This document shows, one piece after another, positions 26,744-35,468 of a DNA stretch of 50,581 nt; the stretch's first letter is position 1, and each line of letters opens with the position of its first letter. Origin of the DNA: JBGTLA01 sp041744375 (GTDB lineage Bacteria; Actinomycetota; Acidimicrobiia; Spongiisociales; ZC4RG35). The position numbers and the translations under genes were made by a program. Location: NCBI GenBank assembly GCA_041744375.1, contig JBGTLA010000022.1, forward strand, positions 1-50,581, in the 5' to 3' direction. The notes under the pieces were generated by a model. It was not told the origin of the DNA and did not search any database. It was given only the letters and a program-made list of their open reading frames with translations.

Positions 26744-26842
26744 CTAGAGGTTCTGACCTACGAGGGCGCGCACGTCAGAGCTGGTGGTCCTAGCTTCTTC
26801 CAGCCACGACGCCTGCCTGGTGTCGAGCAGAAATCGCAGCAT
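26744..26842 (-). CDS. Possible 32-aa small protein divergent from a TetR gene
   Basis: ATG at 26842 with AAAGGTGAG upstream, then 32 codons beginning MLRFLLDTRQASWLEEA and ending in a TAG at 26744. It is divergent from the TetR gene at 26911, with a palindrome between them, which is the usual place for the regulated gene. It may be a true small protein or the 5' stub of a gene lost by deletion. I recognise no family. Confidence 0.25.
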   Translation of the reverse strand: MLRFLLDTRQASWLEEARTTSSDVRALVGQNL

Positions 26843-26871
26843 GATGGCTCACCTTTCTGTGCGCCCTCCAA

Positions 26872-26892
26872 ACTTACCTTGTACGGTAAAGT
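26872..26892. promoter_or_regulatory. TetR operator candidate
   Basis: Imperfect palindrome ACTTACC-TTGTAC-GGTAAAGT centred in the gap between the small ORF and the TetR gene at 26911. The arms pair TACC with GGTA, flanked by ACT/AGT. The TTGTA core resembles the operator of the paralogous regulator at 29256. Confidence 0.5.
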
Positions 26893-26910
26893 GCCGGGAG
26901 AGGTGGCTAG

Positions 26911-27615
26911 ATGGCAACACACACCGAACCAAGTCCCGAGCCCCGACTTCCTCTCAGCCGAGAGAGGCTGTTGAACGCCGCCGTTTCCCTGGCCGATCGA
27001 GGCGGCATTGAGTCTCTCACGATGCGCAACCTCGCCCAGGAGCTGGGGGTGGAGGCAATGTCTCTCTACTACCACGTGGACAACAAGGAGGCCGTCCTCG
27101 ATGGCATCGTCGAGGTCATCCTGGGCGAGATCGAAGAGTCGGTGTCCGCACACGAGGGACCATCCGCCCAGGATGACTGGAAGAGAGCGTTGCGCTCGAG
27201 GATCCTCGTCGCCCGCGCGGTGTTGTTGCGCCACCCCTGGGCACCGGGAGTGATCGAGTCGAGGACCACGATCAGCCCGGCGACGGCCCGCTACTTCGAC
27301 ACCGTGATCGGGATCTTTCGCCAAGGGGGCTTCTCCTACGATCTGGCCCACCACGCCATGCATGCTTTGGGCAGTCGCGCTCTCGGGTTCAACCAGGAGT
27401 TGTTCGAGCCGGACGACCGCCAAGTCGGCGAGGAGGACGCCATGGCGATGCTCGAGCGGATGGCCGACGAACTCCCCCACATCGTGGGGATGATGATGGA
27501 GATCGGCCACGACGACCCTGACTCCACGTTGGGCTGGTGCGACGACCAATCCGAATTCGAGTTCGGGCTGGACCTGATCCTCGACGGCCTCGACCGCATC
27601 CACCCAAGAGCCTGA
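26911..27615 (+). CDS. TetR/AcrR-family regulator with TetR_C-type ligand domain
   Basis: 234 aa. The HTH is LSRERLLNAAVSLADRGGIESLTMRNLAQELGVEAMSLYYHVDNKEAVLDGIV, typical of the group with the TetR_C_1 ligand domain. A second regulator at 28556-29224 is a clear paralogue (same VEAMSLY core, similar C-terminus ending in a FGLDLILDGLD-type helix). The gene follows a palindrome at 26872-26892. The inducer is unknown. The 27616-27851 gap after it shows no gene. Confidence 0.9.
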   Translation: MATHTEPSPEPRLPLSRERLLNAAVSLADRGGIESLTMRNLAQELGVEAMSLYYHVDNKEAVLDGIVEVILGEIEESVSAHEGPSAQDDWKRALRSRILVARAVLLRHPWAPGVIESRTTISPATARYFDTVIGIFRQGGFSYDLAHHAMHALGSRALGFNQELFEPDDRQVGEEDAMAMLERMADELPHIVGMMMEIGHDDPDSTLGWCDDQSEFEFGLDLILDGLDRIHPRA

Positions 27616-27851
27616 CCACTCACCGTCGGTCGGATTCTCGCTCTCTTGGTGACGACCCTCTGAACACCGCAACCCGACGAACAGGCGGTCCGGGGGCGCC
27701 AGCCAGGGAGTCCGGCACACGCCTGTCCACACCCAGCGCTGAGAAAACCGGCCCCCGCCCGGGACGGCGGCCCCGTCATTCATCCGGTCGAGGGCGTGGC
27801 TACGAACACTGGGAGTAACTCGCACGACAACCCTCATTTGGAGGATCCGCT

Positions 27852-28442
27852 ATGAAGAATCCGAGAATCCGACTGCTCACCGTACTAACGGCAGGCAGCC
27901 TTCTCATCGCCGCCTGCGGCGTCGAGACCGACCCAGCCACAGACACCACCGTCGCCGTCCCCACCACCGAGACCATGACCGACACGACCGAGGCCATGAC
28001 CGACACGACCGAAGCGATGGAAGCAGAGATGGACATCGTCGACACGGCGGTAGCCGCTGGCGACTTCACGACTCTCGCCGCCGCCCTCGAGGCGGCCGAA
28101 TTGGTCGACACTCTCAAGGGCGATGGGCCCTTTACCGTGTTCGCGCCCACCGATGAAGCCTTCGCGGCGGCCTTGGCCGACCTGGGGCTCACCGCCGAGG
28201 AGCTCTTGGCCGACACCGAGACCCTGACTTCGATCCTCACCTACCACGTGGTGGCGGGAGAGGTTCCCGCCGCCGACGTCGTAACGCTGGACGGCCAGGA
28301 GGTCGAGACGGTGAACGGCGCCACGATTGGCATCACGATCGACGGAGACACCGTCATGGTCAATGACGCCACCGTCATTCAGGCCGACGTGTTCGCCTCC
28401 AATGGAGTGATCCATGTGATCGACTCAGTTCTCCTCCCCTGA
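27852..28442 (+). CDS. Fasciclin (FAS1)-domain lipoprotein
   Basis: 196 aa. Signal peptide with lipobox LIAAC (Cys22), then a Thr/Glu-rich linker with a repeated TMTDTTEA unit (about 40-55). A single FAS1 domain follows from about 58: IVDTAVAAGDFTTLAAALEAAELVDTL, GPFTVFAPTDEAFAA (H1 motif), LTYHVVAGEVPAADV and NGVIHVIDSVLLP (H2 motif). FAS1 proteins are cell-surface adhesion modules. The start follows GGAG 8-10 bp upstream. It is single-gene with its own terminator. Confidence 0.92.
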   Translation: MKNPRIRLLTVLTAGSLLIAACGVETDPATDTTVAVPTTETMTDTTEAMTDTTEAMEAEMDIVDTAVAAGDFTTLAAALEAAELVDTLKGDGPFTVFAPTDEAFAAALADLGLTAEELLADTETLTSILTYHVVAGEVPAADVVTLDGQEVETVNGATIGITIDGDTVMVNDATVIQADVFASNGVIHVIDSVLLP

Positions 28443-28455
28443 GGATCGATCACAC

Positions 28456-28488
28456 AAGGGGCCCGGGCTTGTGCCCGGGCCCCTTTTC
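28456..28488 (+). terminator. Rho-independent terminator after the fasciclin gene
   Basis: Stem AAGGGGCCCGGGC, loop TTGT, perfect complementary arm GCCCGGGCCCCTT, then TTCTC. It lies 14 bp after the stop. The A/T flanks make it usable on both strands, so it may also end the convergent TetR transcript. Confidence 0.85.
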
Positions 28489-28555
28489 TCGTTCTTACGT
28501 CTAGTACCGACGTTCCTCTCCGACCCTTGGTGGCCTTCCGTTGACTTCTGACACT

Positions 28556-29224
28556 TCAGCCGTCACGGTGCGCCTCGAGGCCTTCGAGGATCAGATTCAG
28601 GCCGAAGTCAAACGAGTCGGCGTAGGTGCGCTCGGGGGTGGCGACGTGGTCGGCGGCCATCTCCGCCAGGTGGGGAAACTGGTCGGCGGAGGATGCTTCG
28701 AGGACGCCTTCTGACCGGTCGGCGCTCTCATCAGAGGTGCCGAAAGAAAAGCTCATCTCTTGGATCACGAATCCGTATATGTAGCTGTCCAGCAACAAGA
28801 AGGCGTGAGCCGCCTTCTCGACGGAGAAGCCTCCGGCCCGGAGGCTTCCGATCACCGCGTCGGTGTAGCGCATGGCCGCGGGTCCCAGCGCCGCTCGGGA
28901 CTCCATCATTCCGATCGCCCACGAATGGCTCGCCAGGACCTCTCGGGCCGAGGAGGCCCGCATTCTCATTGCCGTCTTCCAATCCGCCCCGGCGGGAGGT
29001 AGCTGGATCTCTCCGACCACGATGTCGACGATCCCATCCAGGATCTCGTCCTTGTTGGCCACGTGCTTGTACAGAGACATGGCCTCGACGTCCAACTGTC
29101 GGCCCAGTCGACGCATGGTCAGGGCCTCCAGGCCCGCTTCGTCGGCGATGGCGAGGGCAGCGCGCAGTATCCGCTCACTGCTCAGCGGCGTGCGCCGCTG
29201 TGGCGAGCCGGCTTCTCGGGCCAA
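28556..29224 (-). CDS. TetR/AcrR-family regulator, paralogue of the 26911 gene
   Basis: 222 aa from TTG at 29224, 8 bp after AGGAGG. HTH: LSSERILRAALAIADEAGLEALTMRRLGRQLDVEAMSLYKHVANKDEILDGIV. The ligand domain ends FGLNLILEGLEAHRDG. It is divergent from the DUF6326 membrane gene, and a perfect 13-bp-arm palindrome lies between them. It probably represses itself and the membrane gene. Confidence 0.9.
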   Translation of the reverse strand: MAREAGSPQRRTPLSSERILRAALAIADEAGLEALTMRRLGRQLDVEAMSLYKHVANKDEILDGIVDIVVGEIQLPPAGADWKTAMRMRASSAREVLASHSWAIGMMESRAALGPAAMRYTDAVIGSLRAGGFSVEKAAHAFLLLDSYIYGFVIQEMSFSFGTSDESADRSEGVLEASSADQFPHLAEMAADHVATPERTYADSFDFGLNLILEGLEAHRDG

Positions 29225-29249
29225 TGCAGATACCTCCTTGACACAGCGC

Positions 29250-29278
29250 TTGACAGCTTACATTGTAATCTGTAGGTT
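29250..29278 (+). promoter_or_regulatory. Candidate promoter of the DUF6326 gene
   Basis: TTGACA (29250-29255), 17-bp spacer, TAGGTT (29273-29278). The spacer and -10 lie inside the palindrome, so a bound repressor would occlude the promoter. The -10 is weak relative to consensus. Confidence 0.45.
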
Positions 29279-29289
29279 ACAATGTAAGC
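29256..29289. promoter_or_regulatory. TetR operator, perfect inverted repeat
   Basis: Arms GCTTACATTGTAA and TTACAATGTAAGC (13 bp each, no mismatch) around the 8-bp spacer TCTGTAGG. It sits between the divergent TetR and DUF6326 genes. AT-rich in an otherwise GC-rich window, as expected for a regulatory site. Confidence 0.8.
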
Positions 29290-29307
29290 CAACCACAGGA
29301 GCGCACC

Positions 29308-29754
29308 ATGACGACCAAGACCACGCGACCAATTGAACAGAATCACTCACAGCTAGAGGACCGGCATGTCCCTATCCGGCTCAAGCTGTCGGCATTGTGG
29401 GCGTCCGTGATTTTCACGTACGTGTACGTCGACATCTTCGGGTTCTACAAGCCGGGAACGATCGAGGAAATCCTGATGGGTCGGGTATGGGAGTTCGACA
29501 TCACCCAGGGCTGGGCGCTGGGTGCTTTGGTGCTCATGACGGTCCCGAGTCTGATGGTGTTCTTGTCCCTGGTGTTCCCGGCACGCGTGACCCGGTGGGC
29601 CAACGTCGTGGTGGCGTCTCTGTTCGTTCTCGTCACCATCGGCGGCACGGTGGGCGAGACGTGGGCCTACTACTGGTTCGGCTCGGTGGTAGAGGCGGCG
29701 CTGCTCCTGGTGATCATCTGGTACGCCTGGACGTGGCCACGCCTCGTCGGCTGA
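29308..29754 (+). CDS. DUF6326-family four-helix membrane protein
   Basis: 148 aa with four hydrophobic segments: about 28-46, 67-90, 96-115 and 121-142. KLSALWASVIFTYVYVDIFGFYKPGTIEEIL matches the DUF6326 family as I know it, of unknown function. The ATG follows AGGAG with 6-bp spacing. It is probably controlled by the divergent TetR through the operator at 29256. It could be a stress- or drug-induced membrane protein by analogy with other TetR-membrane pairs. Confidence 0.75.
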   Translation: MTTKTTRPIEQNHSQLEDRHVPIRLKLSALWASVIFTYVYVDIFGFYKPGTIEEILMGRVWEFDITQGWALGALVLMTVPSLMVFLSLVFPARVTRWANVVVASLFVLVTIGGTVGETWAYYWFGSVVEAALLLVIIWYAWTWPRLVG

Positions 29755-29895
29755 GTCGCCCGACAAAGGGACGAGTGGCAAGGGGACAAGTGGAATGACG
29801 CCGGCGAGCCCTGGACGTTGTAGCAGCGGCCCGGGGCTTGAGTTCTCTCTACACGAGTGAACATGTCAGCGGCGACGACCGGTCAGGAGAACACT

Positions 29896-30885
29896 GTGAA
29901 AGCGATCGTCTACGACCAATACGGCCCTCCCGGCGTTCTCGGCCTCCAGGACGTGGCCTTACCTGACATCGGTGACCACGAGGCGCTGGTTCGGGTACAT
30001 GCTGCGGGGGTCGACCCCGGGGTCTGGTTCACGCTGGTGGGCAAGCCCTACATCGTGCGTGCCGCGTCGGGACTAGCCAGACCGAAAAGGGCGATTCTGG
30101 GTCGAGCGGTTTCCGGGCGAGTGGAGGCCGTGGGCAGCCAGGTGGCAGAGTTCGCGCCGGGTGCTGAGGTCTTCGGTGAGATCGCCGGGGGGGCATATGC
30201 CGAGTATGTCTCGGCGCCGGCGAAAGCGCTGGCCGTGAAGCCGGCCAACTTGACGTTCACTGAGGCGGCGGCCGTTCCCCTGTCGGCTGTGACCGCCCTT
30301 CAGGGCCTCCGCGACAAAGGGAGGATCCGGGCTGGTCACTCGGTGCTGGTGAATGGGGCTTCGGGTGGGGTGGGGACCTTTGGCGTGCAGATCGCCAAGC
30401 ACTTCGGGGCGGAGGTAACGGGTGTCTGCAGCTCAAGGAACGCGGACTTGGTGCGATCGATCGGTGCCGATCATGTGATCGACTACACCCAACACGATTT
30501 CACCCAGAGCACCCGGCACTACGACTTGATCTTCGACCTCGTGGGGAATCACGCCCTGTCGGCCTTGAGGCGATCTCTCACGCCGAAGGGAACTCTCGTG
30601 CTTTCCAGCGGACCGCCGTTTCCGGTCATGAGGCGAATCATCGCCGCCCTCGCCCTGTCACCCTTCGTGGGTCAGAGAATGGTCCCCCTTCTGTCGGTGC
30701 CGCGCAGGGGAGACCTCGAAGTTCTCACAGAGCTCATCGAGGCCGGTGTGGTTGTTCCGGTCATCGACAGAACCTACCCCCTGAGTGGGGTTCCCGAGGC
30801 GCTCCGCCACCAGGGAGAAGGACACCGGCGAGGAAAGACCATCATCACGGTGGACTACGGCGAGTCCCCGGGAAGGGGCGGCTGA
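29896..30885 (+). CDS. Quinone oxidoreductase-like MDR-family NAD(P) dehydrogenase
   Basis: 329 aa from GTG at 29896, chosen because AGGAG lies 6 bp upstream and the family normally starts at (M)KAIVYDQYG; an ATG frame begins at 29857. Seen: KAIVYDQYGPPGVLGLQDV, GRAVSGRVEAVGSQV, the NADPH-binding VNGASGGVGTFGVQIAKHFGA, and IDYTQHDF. No structural zinc Cys cluster is seen, so it is the zinc-independent quinone-oxidoreductase branch. The last 228 bp lie antisense to the 3' end of the BTAD-STAND-WD40 frame. Confidence 0.88.
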   Translation: MKAIVYDQYGPPGVLGLQDVALPDIGDHEALVRVHAAGVDPGVWFTLVGKPYIVRAASGLARPKRAILGRAVSGRVEAVGSQVAEFAPGAEVFGEIAGGAYAEYVSAPAKALAVKPANLTFTEAAAVPLSAVTALQGLRDKGRIRAGHSVLVNGASGGVGTFGVQIAKHFGAEVTGVCSSRNADLVRSIGADHVIDYTQHDFTQSTRHYDLIFDLVGNHALSALRRSLTPKGTLVLSSGPPFPVMRRIIAALALSPFVGQRMVPLLSVPRRGDLEVLTELIEAGVVVPVIDRTYPLSGVPEALRHQGEGHRRGKTIITVDYGESPGRGG

Positions 30886-33800
30886 ATCGTGGAGGGAGTG
30901 GAGCCCCCGCTCTCGGAAGCGCTCTCCGAGGTGTCCCTCCATGGGTGCGAGGTGCTGGGGCGGGGCCGGGCACTGGGTCGCTCCGAGCAGATGGAGACAC
31001 TCCGAGGGCGTCCACCATCGGACGAGACGCGAGAGTGCCAGGTCGATGAGATCGTCGGGGTCGGTCAGATAGACATGTAGGCCGGTGCTACCGGTGATCA
31101 ACAGGTGATCACCGGCAGGGCTGAACGCCACCGAGGATGGCCCTGGCTGGCCGTCGAGCACCAGCAGTTGCTCTCCGGAGGGTCCGCCCCACAGTCGGAC
31201 CGTTCCGTCGACTCCGGCGCTCGCCACGACGGTCCCATCGGGGCTGAACGTGGCGTCGACGACCCGACCGGCGTGGCCGACGTACTCCACGACCGGCGCT
31301 CCGACCTCCAGGTCCCACGCCCGGATGACCCCGTCGGTGTGGGCGGCTAGGAGTAGGGCCGTGTCACCGCTGAATTGGAGACTGTTCGCTTCGCTGAATG
31401 TGGCTCCGATCGACAACTCTCCCTGCTTCTCGCCGGAGTCCGCCTCCCAGATCCACATCTGGTCGGTCAAAGGGCCCCCGAACCCGCCGGCAAGAAGGCT
31501 CCCGTCGGCACTGAAGGCGAGACTGAACAAGAAGGAAGGGAACGGGGCTTCGAGTTGGGTCAGGGTCCCGGTGTTCACGTTCCACAGGTGGACCGAAACG
31601 GGGGTGCCGAGGGCGACGACGTCCCCGGCGGGACTCCAGGCCGCAGCCACGATCGGCATGGCTGGAAAGCTCCGTCCCGGAATCAGGGGAACCACTTCGA
31701 TCCGCGCCCGCATGGCCCGGGCGGCGATCTCCCAGACGGTGGCGGTCCCACCTTGAGTCCCCGTGGCCACCAGCCCATCGTCGGGGCTGAGGTCGGCCGC
31801 CAAGACGGGCTCATCGTGGTCGAACCTCCTGACCGTGTCTCCATTCGCAGCGTCGGTCACCAATACCTCACCCTTCGAACCCACCGCCATGATCAGGGAG
31901 CCGTCCGTGGCGTACTGGCCGTCATGTGCCCTCTCGAGGTCCACGGTGAGCACCTCTGTCCGGCCGCTGCTGGAGATGTCCCAGATTCGACCGGTGCCGT
32001 CGTTGCTGATAGTTGCCACCGTGCGACCATCCGGGCTGAGAGCAACCCACCCCACCCGTTCGGTGTGGCCCCCCAGCACCAGCAGCGTCTCACCGGAGTC
32101 GACTCGCCACACCCGGGCGAATCCGTCCTCTCCGCCGGTGACAACCACGTCGCCGTCGGCGCTCACGTCGATGGAGCACACGGAACCGTGGTGGCCCGTG
32201 AACCCAACCAGTTCCTCTCCGGTAGCCGCGTCCCACACGGTTGCTCCCGCCCCGCCGGCAGTGATGAGCCTCGATCCATCGGAGCCCCACCGCACCTCAC
32301 ACTCTCCCAGCGAGGTGGGGATCCATTGGCGTTCATCGCCCGAGTCGGCGTCGAGGAGGTAGACCCCGCCGCCGATCTGCTGTGGTACCCAGTTCGTGAC
32401 AGCCACCCGGCCACCGTCGAGAGGATCGAAGGCGACCGCTATCGGAAGACCGAAGTCCCGGCGGGTCCACTTGGTGTCGGCGGCGAGATCCCATACCGCC
32501 AGGTGCCCTCCGCTGTCGTCTCCCACCGTGGCGGCGAGGCGAGTCCCATCGGGGGAGATGGCGCCCACGAGTGGGGCACCGTCGACGTCGGCCCTCCAAA
32601 CCTCCTCGCCGGTGTCCACCTCCCAGAGCCTCACCGTTCCATCGTCGGGACTGGTCGACAGGATCAAGCGACTATCGGTGGACCACTTCACGTCGACGAC
32701 CCCTCCCTGGTGGCCCTCCAGGGACTTCACCACCTCTCCCGTGTGCGGATGGCGTATCTGCACCATCCCGGTGCCATCCCCGGTGGCCAAATGGGAGGAG
32801 TCGGGAGAGAAGGCGACACCCACCGGGTTGTAGTGGCCGTGCTCGAAGACCGCTCGCACCCGCGAGGCCAAAACGGCGTGATGGAGGGCCTCGAGGGCGT
32901 CGCGGCCAATCGGGCTCCCGGCCGCCTTATAGTCCTCGATAGCCTGGAAAGCCAGCAAGATCCCCAGTTGTGGGTCACGGTCGAGAGCCTGGATCGCGCG
33001 GGCCGCCAACTCACTGGTGCGGGCGAGATGGGCCTGACCCTGGGCCTCCCCACGCTGCTCGAGCGCGAAGGCGGCCAAACCCAGAGATACGGCCGTCGCC
33101 ACCGACAACGCGACGAGCACGCTGCCCCGTCTTCGACGGCGCTGTTGCATCTGGGCGTCCTCGACGGCCCTGCTGTCAGCGAGGTACTCCAGCTCGGCGG
33201 CGGATAAAGCCACCGACGTGGCGTCTGCCCATGCCTCAGTCTGTTGGAGGCGCTCTCCCCGCAGGAGGTCGGACGAGTCTCGCCCACCCTCTTGCCAGCC
33301 TGCGATGGCTCGACTGAGACGCTCACGCTGGCGGAGGTCCTCCCGGCTCACTTCGATCCATCGACGGAAACGATCCCACTCCTCGAAGAGTGCTTCGTGC
33401 GCCACTTCCACCGTCGGCGCTCCGCTGAGGGTCTCTCGCCCCGTCGTGACGAGACGGTGACGGATCAGCAACTCCAGCACCGCCTCGATGTGTGGCTCAT
33501 CGACACCAACCAACGCCAAGTCGCCTCGCTTCACCCGGCGGCGTGTTGGCTCACCTGCCTCGGTCAACGCGACGAGTCGCAGAAGCAGTTGGCGGGCTAC
33601 GTCCCGGCGAGCTTCATCGAGTTGTTCGTATGCCCCATCGGCTGTCTTTGCCAGAGCACCGGCGATCCCTCCGGCGGCCCGATATCCGGCCATGGTCAGG
33701 CGGTTCTCCGTGCGCCTTTCGAAGATGTCGGTGAAGGCGAACTGTAAGAGGGGCAGTCCCCCGACCCTCGATACCGTGTCCTGTGTGGCCGCCTCCACCA

Positions 33801-35208
33801 ATTCGGGGTCCACCCTCACGCCGCTTTTGCCGGCAGGGCCTTCGATGGCGGATCGGATCTCGTGGCCCTCCAGTGGCGGGACCAACACGAGAGCCGCCTG
33901 GACAAGGGGGGCCAAGGTGGGGTGCTGGAGTAGGCGGTCGAGGAAGTCGGCTCGGATAGTGATGATGACTCGGAACGGTTTGGTGCTCCCCACCATCGAG
34001 GCCAGCCCGTCGAGGAAATCACGGGCCCGGTCGGGGACGCTCAGCGTGAAAACCTCCTCGAACTGGTCGATCACCACCACGGTCGGAGCCGAACTCGGAG
34101 CGGCACCGCCCGGAGCTCGGAGCGCCAGCGGCAACGAGCCCCAGGGGTCCTCGCCCGGGTACATCGTCACCACTCTCCAGTCGTTGGAGCCGTCGACGGC
34201 TCCCCGATGGATGGCGGGTATGAGTCCGGCGCGGACCGCACTCGACTTCCCTGACCCGGATGGACCCGCCACGATGAGGAACCGGGCGCTCTTGTCCCGG
34301 ATGGAGAGCCGCTCCACCATCTGTCGCACGAGACCCGCCCGGCCGTAGAAGTCCTCAGCGTCCTCTTCGGTGAACGAGCGGAGCCCTTTGTAGGGGTTGC
34401 GCTCTCGATCCTGACTTTGCCCGATGGTCAGCGCCGAGAAGGCGATGTCCGTTTCGAGACGGGGATCGTGGTCCAACAGACTTTGCTCCAGGCGCTGGAG
34501 GGCCGGCGAGGGCTCGATACCCAACTCTTGGGCGAGCGCATGTCGCGTCTGTTGGTAGACCGCCAGGGCCTCGGCCTGGCGACCCGACCGGTAGAGAGCC
34601 AGCATCTGCAGGGCGCGCAGCCCTTCGCGATAGGGGTGCTCTGCGACCAGTCCCGAAAGCTCTGGGATCAGCCCGGAGCCGCGGTTGGTGCGAATGTCTC
34701 CTTCGATCCGTCCCTCCAGAACCCGAAGCCGCACCTCCTCAAGCCTGTCGGCTTCGAGGCGAAGGGACGCCACCTCATCGGCCAGGGCGCCGAACGGGCG
34801 ACCCCGCCACAACGCCAAGGCCCGCCGCAGGAGGTCGGTAGCAGACGCGGGGTCTTCGGCCAGCAGCGAGAGAGCGTCCTCGGCGAGCGCCTCGAAACGA
34901 ACCGAGTCGATGTCGACGGATTCGGGTGACAACAGGTAACCCGGCGGCTGGCTGCGCAGGATCTCGGTGTCGATGTTGACCAGGCGGCGCAAGTGAGCGA
35001 CATATGCCTGGACGGACTTGCGGGCCGCGGCCGGCTCGGACTCATCCCAGATCTCGGCGATCAACCTCTCGGTCGAGACCGCCCGACCGGCGTTGACGAT
35101 CAGAACCGCCAGGATCGAGCGCTGTTGAGCGCCACCCAGTGCCACGGGCTCGCCTCGATGCAACACCTCCAGGGCGCCCAAGACCCGGAACTCCAACCCC
35201 ATATCCAT
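30658..35208 (-). CDS. BTAD / nSTAND1 / transmembrane / WD40 giant regulator
   Basis: 1516 aa from ATG at 35208, 4-5 bp after AAGGAAG. Order: OmpR-type winged helix (1-95), BTAD domain (96-245), nSTAND1 NTPase starting NPYKGLRSFTEEDAEDFYGR (271-290) with Walker A GPSGSGKS (315-322) and Walker B VVVIDQFEE (377-385), one transmembrane helix (about 695-716) preceded by RRRRRR, then 14 WD40-like blades (about 795-1390), i.e. two seven-bladed propellers. Positive residues before the helix predict DNA-binding and ATPase parts inside and propellers outside. The natural end is probably near ALSRLVRWWTPSECLHLL; the frame then runs about 100 codons further, the last 228 bp antisense to the dehydrogenase. 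It is likely a signal-responsive regulator of unknown targets. Confidence 0.85.
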   Translation of the reverse strand: MDMGLEFRVLGALEVLHRGEPVALGGAQQRSILAVLIVNAGRAVSTERLIAEIWDESEPAAARKSVQAYVAHLRRLVNIDTEILRSQPPGYLLSPESVDIDSVRFEALAEDALSLLAEDPASATDLLRRALALWRGRPFGALADEVASLRLEADRLEEVRLRVLEGRIEGDIRTNRGSGLIPELSGLVAEHPYREGLRALQMLALYRSGRQAEALAVYQQTRHALAQELGIEPSPALQRLEQSLLDHDPRLETDIAFSALTIGQSQDRERNPYKGLRSFTEEDAEDFYGRAGLVRQMVERLSIRDKSARFLIVAGPSGSGKSSAVRAGLIPAIHRGAVDGSNDWRVVTMYPGEDPWGSLPLALRAPGGAAPSSAPTVVVIDQFEEVFTLSVPDRARDFLDGLASMVGSTKPFRVIITIRADFLDRLLQHPTLAPLVQAALVLVPPLEGHEIRSAIEGPAGKSGVRVDPELVEAATQDTVSRVGGLPLLQFAFTDIFERRTENRLTMAGYRAAGGIAGALAKTADGAYEQLDEARRDVARQLLLRLVALTEAGEPTRRRVKRGDLALVGVDEPHIEAVLELLIRHRLVTTGRETLSGAPTVEVAHEALFEEWDRFRRWIEVSREDLRQRERLSRAIAGWQEGGRDSSDLLRGERLQQTEAWADATSVALSAAELEYLADSRAVEDAQMQQRRRRRGSVLVALSVATAVSLGLAAFALEQRGEAQGQAHLARTSELAARAIQALDRDPQLGILLAFQAIEDYKAAGSPIGRDALEALHHAVLASRVRAVFEHGHYNPVGVAFSPDSSHLATGDGTGMVQIRHPHTGEVVKSLEGHQGGVVDVKWSTDSRLILSTSPDDGTVRLWEVDTGEEVWRADVDGAPLVGAISPDGTRLAATVGDDSGGHLAVWDLAADTKWTRRDFGLPIAVAFDPLDGGRVAVTNWVPQQIGGGVYLLDADSGDERQWIPTSLGECEVRWGSDGSRLITAGGAGATVWDAATGEELVGFTGHHGSVCSIDVSADGDVVVTGGEDGFARVWRVDSGETLLVLGGHTERVGWVALSPDGRTVATISNDGTGRIWDISSSGRTEVLTVDLERAHDGQYATDGSLIMAVGSKGEVLVTDAANGDTVRRFDHDEPVLAADLSPDDGLVATGTQGGTATVWEIAARAMRARIEVVPLIPGRSFPAMPIVAAAWSPAGDVVALGTPVSVHLWNVNTGTLTQLEAPFPSFLFSLAFSADGSLLAGGFGGPLTDQMWIWEADSGEKQGELSIGATFSEANSLQFSGDTALLLAAHTDGVIRAWDLEVGAPVVEYVGHAGRVVDATFSPDGTVVASAGVDGTVRLWGGPSGEQLLVLDGQPGPSSVAFSPAGDHLLITGSTGLHVYLTDPDDLIDLALSRLVRWWTPSECLHLLGATQCPAPPQHLAPMEGHLGERFRERGLHSLHDSAAPSRGLAVVHRDDGLSSPVSFSLVAERLGNPTQGVGSVDDRNNHTGLDELCENFEVSPARHRQKGDHSLTHEG

Positions 35209-35250
35209 CGCTTCCTTTCCCTCGAACCGGGGCCAAACCGGGCGCTCGCC

Positions 35251-35355
35251 TAGGACGGTGTTGAATAACAATGAAAGCCTGTCCAGTAGCTCGGCAAAGT
35301 CCCTGCTAGGAGGACGGGAGTCGACGGCTGGAACGAATTGTTCAACACTGTCCTA
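35251..35355. repeat. 105-bp element with about 20-bp terminal inverted repeats (MITE-like)
   Basis: The left end TAGGACGGTGTTGAATAACA and the right end, read from the other strand, TAGGACAGTGTTGAACAATT match at nearly every position with a 2-bp indel. Both ends terminate in TA, as with TA-targeting (IS630/Tc1-like) elements. There is no ORF inside. It lies 43 bp upstream of the BTAD-STAND-WD40 start and could supply or block its promoter. A pair of regulator half-sites is the alternative. Confidence 0.55.
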
Positions 35356-35468
35356 AGGGAAACGAACAGTACCCCGGCGCGCCCACCGCCGTCTGAGGGT
35401 TTCATCGCCGGCGCAAGGTGCGCGCCTGACGGGCGACCGACCTGCGAGGCACGCCACGCCGGCGATGG

